Part shown: piece by piece, positions 16,549 through 21,885 of the stretch
Layout of the letters: each line of letters opens with the position of its first letter
How positions within the stretch are numbered: position 1 is the stretch's first letter
Source of the DNA: a virus
Strand: one strand, 5' to 3'
IMG/VR virus record: IMGVR_UViG_3300045999_005102
Location: 1-61,719 of that record
DNA: 61,719 nucleotides
Notes under the pieces: generated by a model
The model's input: only the letters and a program-made list of their open reading frames with translations
Databases searched by the model: none
Told to the model about the DNA's origin: nothing
Position numbers and translations under genes: made by a program

Positions 16549-16828
16549 TGAAACTCCCAGGCTTGAAGTGGTCGCGCAAGAACTCCTCTGCGCTGACGCC
16601 GCCATCAGCCTCGGATTCGTGCAGCGTGGCGCGGCACTCCATGGCGTGCTGCACGATCGCGCCGAACATCAGGTTTGCGGCCTGCAGCATGTCCTCGCGG
16701 GTCTCGATCAGCGCCAGGGCCTCGCCCAGGCCCATGCTGACGGCCCGGGTGAAATGCGCGTACTGCTCCTTTGAAAAGTCGTTGCAGACGTGCATCAGCA
16801 TGTCCCTGACCATTTTCTCGTAGTCCAT
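16541..16828 (-). CDS. Small helical protein of unknown function
   Basis: A 95-residue, largely alpha-helical, acidic protein; its end overlaps the nuclease start by 8 bases. AAAGGAG lies just before the ATG. Helical heptads with Met and Leu run through the middle. No domain recognised; it is co-transcribed with recombination genes. The 134 bp upstream (16829-16962) hold only a small hairpin, CACGGG/CCCGTG at 16935-16953. Confidence 0.65.
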   Translation of the reverse strand: MDYEKMVRDMLMHVCNDFSKEQYAHFTRAVSMGLGEALALIETREDMLQAANLMFGAIVQHAMECRATLHESEADGGVSAEEFLRDHFKPGSFNG

Positions 16829-16962
16829 CGCTCGCTCCTTTCCAATTCGGCAGAGGCCCGCGAGCCGCTATCGGATTGGTGCCGGTCTTTCCCGGCTGTC
16901 ACCCCTTTGCACACGCTGGGGTCAGGCGCGATCACACGGGAGGAGCGCCCGTGGTGCTTGGG

Positions 16963-17175
16963 TTAGGCCTCGCCACCCTCGCTGTCAGCAACCGGCGCCT
17001 CGGCCTTGGCCTGCTCCTTCTGCTGCGCCGCCTGGACCTGCTCCAGGGCCACGCGGCGGATGCCAACGACCATCTCGTTGACCTCGTCGTGCGGCAACTT
17101 GCCGAGCGCGGCCAGGATGACGTTGACGTGGCCGACCGTCATCGTCAGGGTGATGGGGATCTGTGTGATGTCCAT
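16963..17175 (-). CDS. Small hypothetical protein
   Basis: A 70-residue protein with a hydrophobic N-terminal half (IPITLTMTVGHVNVILAALG) and a charged, Ala/Glu/Lys-rich C-terminus. It starts 3 bases after the DUF669 gene stop, so it is in the same operon. No family recognised. Confidence 0.62.
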   Translation of the reverse strand: MDITQIPITLTMTVGHVNVILAALGKLPHDEVNEMVVGIRRVALEQVQAAQQKEQAKAEAPVADSEGGEA

Positions 17176-17178
17176 GAG

Positions 17179-17652
17179 TTACTTCATCCAGGGAGCCACA
17201 GCCGGGGCGGCTGCGGCGGGTGCTGCGGGGCGAGGAGCGGCCGCGGCGGATTGGCCACCGCTCACGCTCTCGTACTTCTTGATGATGTTGCCTTCGCGCT
17301 TTTTGTCATCGACCTCCACGCCGACCGTAATCATCAGCGGCCGGTTGTGGAGTTCGGACGAGTCGTTGGGCTTGATGACACCGACGGCCCGGCAGATGGC
17401 GCCCAGTTCGCGCTGGGCGATATCGACCGCCGTCTGGTTCGGGTTCTGCAGGTTGAGGCGGGCCCACACCTTGCGGCCCTTGCACGGACCATCCAGCACC
17501 TCGAAGGTGAACTGCAGGTACGCGCCCGTGCCGCTCTTGGTGGGCTTCATCTCGCTGGCCGTGGCGAGCACCACGTACTGCCCCTCGGGCAGAGCATCGA
17601 AACTCTGCTGCTCGGGGACTTGGCTTGCGTCGAATCCTAAAAGTGATGCCAT
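17179..17652 (-). CDS. DUF669 single-strand DNA-binding-like protein
   Basis: A 157-residue protein of the DUF669 type: an OB-like core (YVVLATASEMKPTKSGTGAY, then KGRKVWARLNLQNPN) and a low-complexity Ala/Pro tail ending in APWMK. Members sit in phage recombination cassettes beside Sak4 or RecA-like ATPases and act as ssDNA-binding partners. Here the Sak4-like gene lies two genes upstream. Its leader carries GAAGGAAG and one copy of the putative repressor operator. Confidence 0.8.
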   Translation of the reverse strand: MASLLGFDASQVPEQQSFDALPEGQYVVLATASEMKPTKSGTGAYLQFTFEVLDGPCKGRKVWARLNLQNPNQTAVDIAQRELGAICRAVGVIKPNDSSELHNRPLMITVGVEVDDKKREGNIIKKYESVSGGQSAAAAPRPAAPAAAAPAVAPWMK

Positions 17653-17671
17653 GGGTTACTTCCTTCGGTAG

Positions 17672-17686
17672 TTGAGAAAAACTCGA
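17672..17686. promoter_or_regulatory. Operator-like palindrome before the DUF669 gene
   Basis: TTGAG-AAAAA-CTCGA matches the TYGAG-N5-CTCRA palindrome found at both early promoters. It sits between the stop of the 78-aa gene and the ATG of the DUF669 gene. I see no good -10 box, so it may be a roadblock site or part of a duplicated leader. Confidence 0.55.
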
Positions 17687-17923
17687 TCAGGCGGCCGCGG
17701 CTTCGGCCGGGGCCTCGACGGCAACCGTCTCCGGCTTGGGTGCCCGGATCACGGTCATGCCGTCGCGCACCAGCACGGCCGCTTCGAGGGCCGTTGGCAC
17801 GCTGACGCTGAACAGGTCCGATGCCATCGTCTTGATGGCGGCGGCGGGGTGGTGGGCCTCAACCAGAACGCTGTCCTGCGTCTGGTTGTTGCTCACGAGA
17901 TAAAGGCGGTTGAGTGCGGACAT
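17687..17923 (-). CDS. Small hypothetical protein
   Basis: A 78-residue protein from ATG 17923. An upstream in-frame ATG at 17935 exists, but AAAGGA lies just before the second ATG, which I prefer. N-terminal strands (NRLYLVSNN) are followed by an Ala-rich tail with alternating Pro and Glu. It is between the Sak4-like and DUF669 genes. No family recognised. Confidence 0.65.
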   Translation of the reverse strand: MSALNRLYLVSNNQTQDSVLVEAHHPAAAIKTMASDLFSVSVPTALEAAVLVRDGMTVIRAPKPETVAVEAPAEAAAA

Positions 17924-17949
17924 GATTCCTTTCATAGTTGAGGGGCGGG

Positions 17950-18687
17950 TTATGCAGCGGAGCCTGAGATCGCGTTGGCAAACGTGTTCCAGTCAAGCGG
18001 CATCTGGGTGGGGAGACCGTACCGGTTCTTTGCGAGGTACGCGGGCGTCTCCTGGGTGTACATCAGGCGCTCGCCGGTCGTGATACCGCGAGTGACTGAC
18101 TTGTTGAACCCGACGTCGTCCTTCTTGACGAGCGTGCGGTAGTTGGCAAACAGAACCGCGTCGGCCCATTCCTGCAGCAGCGCCGATGCGCGGGCCTGGA
18201 GCTTGGGCTGATAGCGGTCGTAGGGCTCCACCTCGGGGCTGTCGAACCGCTTGATCTCGCAGTGCCCGACGAGGATTACGACCATGTTGCGGTCGTTGCG
18301 CAGGGCGTTGAAGCCGTCCAGGATCTCGCGCCACTTGTCGGCCAGGATGAGCGCACCCTTGCCGTAGGCCAGTTCCTTCGCGTCGTACTTGGTCTCAATC
18401 TCGCGCTGCAGGATGTTCTCCAGCCAGTCGGCCGAGTCCAGCACCACGGTCTTGTAGTCGTGCTTCTCGGTGTAGAGCGTCTTTACCGCGGCAAAGACGT
18501 CCCCGCTGGACTTGGCCATCGGGAAACTGCTGGTGTCAATCGAGCCCAGGCCGTCCTCAGTCGTGATGAAGATGGGGTCCGGGGCCGCTGCGGCGAACGT
18601 GCTCTTGCCGATGCCGTGGGGGGCATAGAGGAAGATGCGCGGCGCGTGGATCGCCTTGCCCTTCTTGATAGATGACAGATCAAACAT
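17950..18687 (-). CDS. Sak4-like RecA-fold ATPase (recombinase)
   Basis: A 245-residue AAA-type NTPase. Walker A is APHGIGKST at residues 22-30 (K28). Walker B-like TVVLDSADW follows, then a strand ending in VGHCEIKRF. This matches phage ATPases of the Sak4 type, single-strand annealing or RecA-core proteins that work with an SSB-like partner. The DUF669 protein and the Cas4-like nuclease in the same operon support that role. GGAAG precedes the start, which overlaps the end of the next gene upstream by 8 bases. Confidence 0.85.
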   Translation of the reverse strand: MFDLSSIKKGKAIHAPRIFLYAPHGIGKSTFAAAAPDPIFITTEDGLGSIDTSSFPMAKSSGDVFAAVKTLYTEKHDYKTVVLDSADWLENILQREIETKYDAKELAYGKGALILADKWREILDGFNALRNDRNMVVILVGHCEIKRFDSPEVEPYDRYQPKLQARASALLQEWADAVLFANYRTLVKKDDVGFNKSVTRGITTGERLMYTQETPAYLAKNRYGLPTQMPLDWNTFANAISGSAA

Positions 18688-18913
18688 CTTTACTTCCTTC
18701 CGTCGTGATGATGCGCGAGGGCTCCGGGTCCAGTTCCGGCACCGTGTCCTCGACTTTGGTGAACGTCTTGGCCGTGCCGAGCACAGCCTGTAGGAGTTGG
18801 TAGATCATCCCGTGAGCCTGTGACTTGGGATCGAGTTCGGCGCCGAAGTCGGCGCCGACCGTCACCTGTCCAGTCAAGGGGTCGTCTTCAATGGTGATGG
18901 TGCCTCGGGCCAT
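18680..18913 (-). CDS. Small hypothetical protein
   Basis: A 77-residue acidic protein from ATG 18913, which overlaps the upstream stop (TAATG). N-terminal strands (TITIEDDPLTGQVTVGADFG) are followed by a helix. Longer frames upstream are shadows of the neighbour. The family is not recognised; the gene lies directly before the Sak4-like gene. Confidence 0.68.
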   Translation of the reverse strand: MARGTITIEDDPLTGQVTVGADFGAELDPKSQAHGMIYQLLQAVLGTAKTFTKVEDTVPELDPEPSRIITTEGSKDV

Positions 18914-19296
18914 TACGCGCCACCCCCAACAGGCTTCACTTCCACCGCCGTCTTGGCCGGCTTGATCTCGATGGGCAGGAGGGCGTAGAGGGCGGGGTCG
19001 TTGTCCCGCAGCCACTTGACTCCCTTCTCGTCGAGTTCCGGCTTCATCTTGACCGGGTGCAGGTTGGCCGGGATCGAACCCTTGACCTGATCCCACTTGT
19101 CCCAGTCCATCTTCCGGATCACCTTGCCGGTGACGGCCACCTTGAAAGCGCCGGCCTCGTGGGTCTGGGCGCCTTCGTCGCGTTTGCCGGTGAGGCCAAC
19201 GATCATGTCCTCGATGGCCACGCGCAGGGCCGCGGCCTTGCGCTCAGATTCCTTGGCCGCGAGCCAGTCTTGGCAGAGTGCTTCAAGGGTGTTCAT
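18913..19296 (-). CDS. Hypothetical early phage protein
   Basis: A 127-residue protein. The N-terminal helix (LCQDWLAAKESERKAAALRVAIEDMI) resembles small phage proteins of recombination cassettes that start with a similar helix and continue with a short beta-rich domain. Pro/Lys-rich strands run to the C-terminus. Its ATG overlaps the end of the 52-aa gene. Function unknown. Confidence 0.68.
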   Translation of the reverse strand: MNTLEALCQDWLAAKESERKAAALRVAIEDMIVGLTGKRDEGAQTHEAGAFKVAVTGKVIRKMDWDKWDQVKGSIPANLHPVKMKPELDEKGVKWLRDNDPALYALLPIEIKPAKTAVEVKPVGGGA

Positions 19297-19441
19297 GTGC
19301 GGGCTCCTTGGCCTTGCTGGGGGGAATCCACCCGTACTTGGCCCAGGTGCGGGCGACGTCCGTGGCCGCCGCGGGCACGTAGTTGAATCGGCTGTCTGTC
19401 AGCCGATATGGCGGCATTGCTGTTTTGGGTTTTCGCTTCAT
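19283..19441 (-). CDS. First gene of the leftward operon, small basic protein
   Basis: A 52-residue basic protein (MKRKPKTAMPPYRL...). I chose ATG 19441 because it is the first ATG after the predicted leftward promoter; the much longer open frame upstream runs through the promoter and the repressor gene and is a shadow. No family recognised. Confidence 0.6.
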   Translation of the reverse strand: MKRKPKTAMPPYRLTDSRFNYVPAAATDVARTWAKYGWIPPSKAKEPAHEHP

Positions 19442-19455
19442 CGGGTACTTCGGTA

Positions 19456-19498
19456 GTGAGGGGGACTCGACTGTATTCTTGGGTCGAGAAAAACTCAA
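19456..19498 (-). promoter_or_regulatory. Leftward early promoter with two operators
   Basis: On the - strand, TTGAGT (19493-19498), a 17-base spacer and TACAGT (19470-19475) form a sigma70-like promoter pointing at the recombination operon. Palindrome TCGAG-AAAAA-CTCAA (19484-19498) covers the -35 box, and GTGAG-GGGGA-CTCGA (19456-19470) covers the start region. This is a PL-like repressor-controlled promoter by inference. Confidence 0.68.
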
Positions 19499-19530
19499 CC
19501 CCCCACCCGTAGAGTTGCGCATCCGCAACA

Positions 19531-20151
19531 TCAGATCAAAGAGCGCCTGACGGTGACCTCGGTGACGCGCCCGATGATGCGCACACCCTCCTGCAGGCGC
19601 ACGGTGGGCCAGCGCGCATCGTCGGCCACGAGCAACTGATTCCCGCCGTCGGTGACCAGTCGGCGCATGACGGGTTCCCCGGCCCTGGAGACGGCCGCGA
19701 ACACGATGGAGTTCGGCGGTGTAGGGTGCGACTTGGACACCACAGCGTAGGCCCCCGACGGGCACGCGCTGGTGAGCGCATCGCTGGCCACAAGCACGCC
19801 GGCCGCTGTGTGGGGCGGATAGGCGATCGCCGTCTGCAGCAGTTCGGTAACCGCCTCCCAGCGCCACTTCAAGAGGGAAGAGGCCGGCACCACGGGCACA
19901 GTCCACAGCGGCGGGCCGGTGCGCTTGACCTTGGAGGGTGGCATTACATCCACGCCCAGCAGCCAGTCGGTGGACACGCCGAACCACTCGGACAAGCGCG
20001 CCAGTTCCCCGGGCCGCGGCTCGGTCTTGCACTTCTCCCACAAGTTGATTGCCGAGGGCGACAAACCCATCCGCTTGGCGACGTCACGCTGCGTGGGCGT
20101 GGGGTACAGCGCGAGCCGTGCCGCTCTGATGCGTTGACCTACGTAAGACAT
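19531..20151 (-). CDS. CI-like repressor (HTH plus degenerate S24 domain)
   Basis: A 206-residue protein from ATG 20151, with GGAGG five bases upstream. Residues about 4-60 form an HTH_3 domain (QRDVAKRMGLSPSAINLWE). The C-terminal half has the LexA/CI S24 fold pattern, with ASDAL at the place of the usual GDSM and NQLLVADDARWP near the end. The catalytic Lys appears replaced: EPVMRRL stands where VKRL is usual. It would bind the TYGAG-N5-CTCRA palindromes and keep the lysogenic state; whether RecA-stimulated self-cleavage still works is uncertain. Confidence 0.85.
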   Translation of the reverse strand: MSYVGQRIRAARLALYPTPTQRDVAKRMGLSPSAINLWEKCKTEPRPGELARLSEWFGVSTDWLLGVDVMPPSKVKRTGPPLWTVPVVPASSLLKWRWEAVTELLQTAIAYPPHTAAGVLVASDALTSACPSGAYAVVSKSHPTPPNSIVFAAVSRAGEPVMRRLVTDGGNQLLVADDARWPTVRLQEGVRIIGRVTEVTVRRSLI

Positions 20152-20176
20152 AGATGCCTCCAGGCATAGGTACAAA

Positions 20177-20191
20177 CCCTAGACCATAGGG
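20177..20191. repeat. Inverted repeat in the repressor leader
   Basis: CCCTA-GACCA-TAGGG, a perfect 5-bp inverted repeat with a 5-base spacer, between the repressor start and the main operator. It differs from the TYGAG palindrome, so it might bind the Cro-like protein instead, or act in the repressor mRNA leader. Confidence 0.45.
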
Positions 20192-20193
20192 TA

Positions 20194-20253
20194 TCGAGAT
20201 TGACTCGATCTTGTAAAGTCCTATGATCCAGTCTAGAGTTGAGTTTTCCTCAA
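20194..20253 (+). promoter_or_regulatory. Rightward early promoter with two operators
   Basis: TTGACT (20200-20205), a 16-base spacer and TATGAT (20222-20227) form a strong sigma70-like promoter reading to the Cro-like gene. Palindrome TCGAG-ATTGA-CTCGA (20194-20208) overlaps the -35 box and TTGAG-TTTTC-CTCAA (20239-20253) lies past the -10. Repressor bound here would block the right early operon. No clear promoter for the repressor gene was found, only a weak TTTACA-N18-TACCCT on the other strand. Confidence 0.78.
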
Positions 20254-20262
20254 GCATTGAGT

Positions 20263-20514
20263 ATGAGCAAAGACAGTCCAATCGGGTTCACGGTTGATGG
20301 CGTGCTGGCTGCGGCCGGTGGCCATGCAGCGGTGGCCAATGCCTGCGGGGTGACCGTGCAGGCCGTGGCCAAGTGGGGGCGGCGAGTCCCGGATCGTCAC
20401 GCGCAGATCGTTGCGGTGATGGCCGGCTTGCCGCTGGAGATCGTGCGGCCAGACCTCGTGCGCGCAGGCCACGAGCAGGCTGCAAGATGGGCAAAAGGGA
20501 GACGAAGGAAATGA
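20263..20514 (+). CDS. Cro/YdaS-like HTH regulator
   Basis: An 83-residue basic protein with a YdaS/Cro-like helix-turn-helix: GGHAAVANACGVTVQAVAKWGR, then VPDRHAQIVAVMAGLPLEIVRPDL. I start at ATG 20263; the TTG at 20239 lies inside the operator. Divergent from the repressor and first in the right early operon, it fits the Cro role of shutting off repressor expression. Its stop overlaps the next ATG (ATGA). Confidence 0.82.
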   Translation: MSKDSPIGFTVDGVLAAAGGHAAVANACGVTVQAVAKWGRRVPDRHAQIVAVMAGLPLEIVRPDLVRAGHEQAARWAKGRRRK

Positions 20515-20615
20515 CCTACGTTGCGGTGTTTGTGCTGGGGGCCTGGGTGGGCGTCTTGGTGATGTGCTTGATGTTCGTGGCAAAGGACGGAGACCAAGAG
20601 GGCTACCGTGAATGA
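20511..20615 (+). CDS. Small single-pass membrane protein
   Basis: A 34-residue protein, nearly all one transmembrane helix (YVAVFVLGAWVGVLVMCLMF) with a short charged tail. GAAGGAA lies just before the ATG, and the start overlaps the previous stop. Resembles DUF3789-like phage micro membrane proteins; role unknown. Confidence 0.65.
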   Translation: MTYVAVFVLGAWVGVLVMCLMFVAKDGDQEGYRE

Positions 20616-20947
20616 AGTGCCCGCACTGTCACAAGGAGTCCAAGGGACGGGTGATCTCGTCGCGGCGCCTGGATGCGGACGTCTGGCGCATCCGCCTGTG
20701 CGGCATCTGCACCAAGCAGTTCGTCTCACGCGAGACGACATCCATGGACTTGAAGTTTCCATGGGACGAGATACAGAAACGCCGACGTCGGGCCGTCGCG
20801 CCCGAGGAAAAGCCCGTCCAGAAAGAGAACCGGTGGGTGTTCCCCGACAAGTTGTGGTTAGGCCATGGCCCTTCCTCTACTCCTACCAGGGAGACGGAAG
20901 AGTCGTTGTCAATCGAGCAAAACGCGGGCCCAGGTGCCCAGAAGTAG
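20612..20947 (+). CDS. Zinc-ribbon protein (NrdR/Ogr-like)
   Basis: A 111-residue protein with an N-terminal zinc ribbon: CPHC at 3-6 and CGIC near 30-33, followed by KQFVSRETT, as in NrdR-type ribbons. The C-terminal half is charged and probably disordered. It could be a small transcription or DNA-binding factor of the early operon. The start overlaps the previous stop (ATGA). Confidence 0.7.
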   Translation: MKCPHCHKESKGRVISSRRLDADVWRIRLCGICTKQFVSRETTSMDLKFPWDEIQKRRRRAVAPEEKPVQKENRWVFPDKLWLGHGPSSTPTRETEESLSIEQNAGPGAQK

Positions 20948-20957
20948 GAGAAGCACT

Positions 20958-21140
20958 GTGGTGAAGAAGTTACCCAAGGGCCTTGACCAGCAGGGCCGCT
21001 ACCCAGAGGCCGCGCACGCGGCGACCGAGATCGACAGCCTGGAGCGCGAAATCCAGAGCGGCGTGCGAGATGCCGTGGTCGCCGTCTGTGTGGCCGCTGT
21101 GGCGATGGGCACCGGGTTGTTGGTGGCGTGGCTGTTATGA
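20958..21140 (+). CDS. Small membrane-anchored protein
   Basis: A 60-residue protein from GTG 20958 (GTG 20961 also possible), with AGGAG seven bases before. A charged N-terminal helix is followed by a C-terminal transmembrane helix (AVVAVCVAAVAMGTGLLVAW). Upstream frames over the zinc-ribbon gene are shadows. Function unknown. Confidence 0.62.
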   Translation: MVKKLPKGLDQQGRYPEAAHAATEIDSLEREIQSGVRDAVVAVCVAAVAMGTGLLVAWLL

Positions 21141-21292
21141 GGAGCAGAGAGGAATGGGGCGCGGTATCCACCGAGATCCTGCGGCTGCTGACCGACTACG
21201 GCCCGATGACGCGATCCGAGATCTGCGCGCACCTTGGGGGAATGGGCCGTGATGCCCGCGCCGCCATCGCACGGGCGGAGGGGGAGGTATGA
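21137..21292 (+). CDS. Small winged-helix-like protein
   Basis: A 51-residue protein starting in an ATGA overlap with the previous gene and ending in one with the next. ILRLLTDYGPMTRSEICAHLGG has the pattern of the first helices of a winged HTH (short helix, turn, recognition-helix start). Probably a small DNA-binding early protein; inferred from pattern only. Confidence 0.65.
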   Translation: MRSREEWGAVSTEILRLLTDYGPMTRSEICAHLGGMGRDARAAIARAEGEV

Positions 21293-21588
21293 CCCCCCTA
21301 CGCGAAGCCGCCCAGCAGGCGCTGGCGGCGTTGGAAGGAGGCGGGGATTCTTGGGTTTTGATCGGGCCTGCAATCGAAGCCCTCCGCGCCGCGCTGGAGC
21401 AGCCCAACGAATGCCACTGGTACCAAGACGGCGACGAGGATTCCGACAAGTGGGCCGCATCGTGCGGCAGGCATCGCTATTTCCAACTGAACGACGGCAC
21501 CCCGACCGACAACAGAATGAAGCACTGCTGCTACTGCGGCAAGCCGCTGGTCGAGGTGCCCATTGAACCGGAGGATAACCATGACTGA
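21289..21588 (+). CDS. Hypothetical protein, tandem paralogue 1
   Basis: A 99-residue protein. The N-terminus, LREAAQQALAALEG...LRAALEQ, recurs in the next gene, so the two share a duplicated helical head. The C-terminal half has Cys and His pairs (CHWY, CGRH, CCYCG), a possible metal site. Function unknown; this kind of helical head is common in small phage early proteins. Confidence 0.7.
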   Translation: MTPLREAAQQALAALEGGGDSWVLIGPAIEALRAALEQPNECHWYQDGDEDSDKWAASCGRHRYFQLNDGTPTDNRMKHCCYCGKPLVEVPIEPEDNHD

Positions 21589-21883
21589 CCTGAGAACCGC
21601 CGCCCAGCAGGCGCTTGAAGCTCTGGAAGAGCTGAACGGCTGGCAGTCGCTGGCTCCGCCGTTGGCGTCCCAAGCTGGGAGACAGGCGGCAATCAACCTG
21701 CGCGCCGCGCTGGAGCAGTTTGCCCACCCACCCCGCCGCGAGCCGGAGCGGGGGCCGCAATGCAACCCGCACCCCAATGCACCGCACGGATTTTTGCGAA
21801 ACGCCAGCCACACCGAGGGCCGCTACGTCTGCGCGTGTGAGTATTGGCAGCCCTGCGAGGCCGCGCATGAGATCAAGGAGTAG
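21581..21883 (+). CDS. Hypothetical protein, tandem paralogue 2
   Basis: A 100-residue protein from ATG 21581, preceded by GGAGG. The head LRTAAQQALEALEE...LRAALEQ repeats that of the previous gene; the tail differs and ends with CACEYWQPC. It overlaps the previous gene by 8 bases. Function unknown. Confidence 0.7.
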   Translation: MTDLRTAAQQALEALEELNGWQSLAPPLASQAGRQAAINLRAALEQFAHPPRREPERGPQCNPHPNAPHGFLRNASHTEGRYVCACEYWQPCEAAHEIKE

Positions 21884-21885
21884 TA

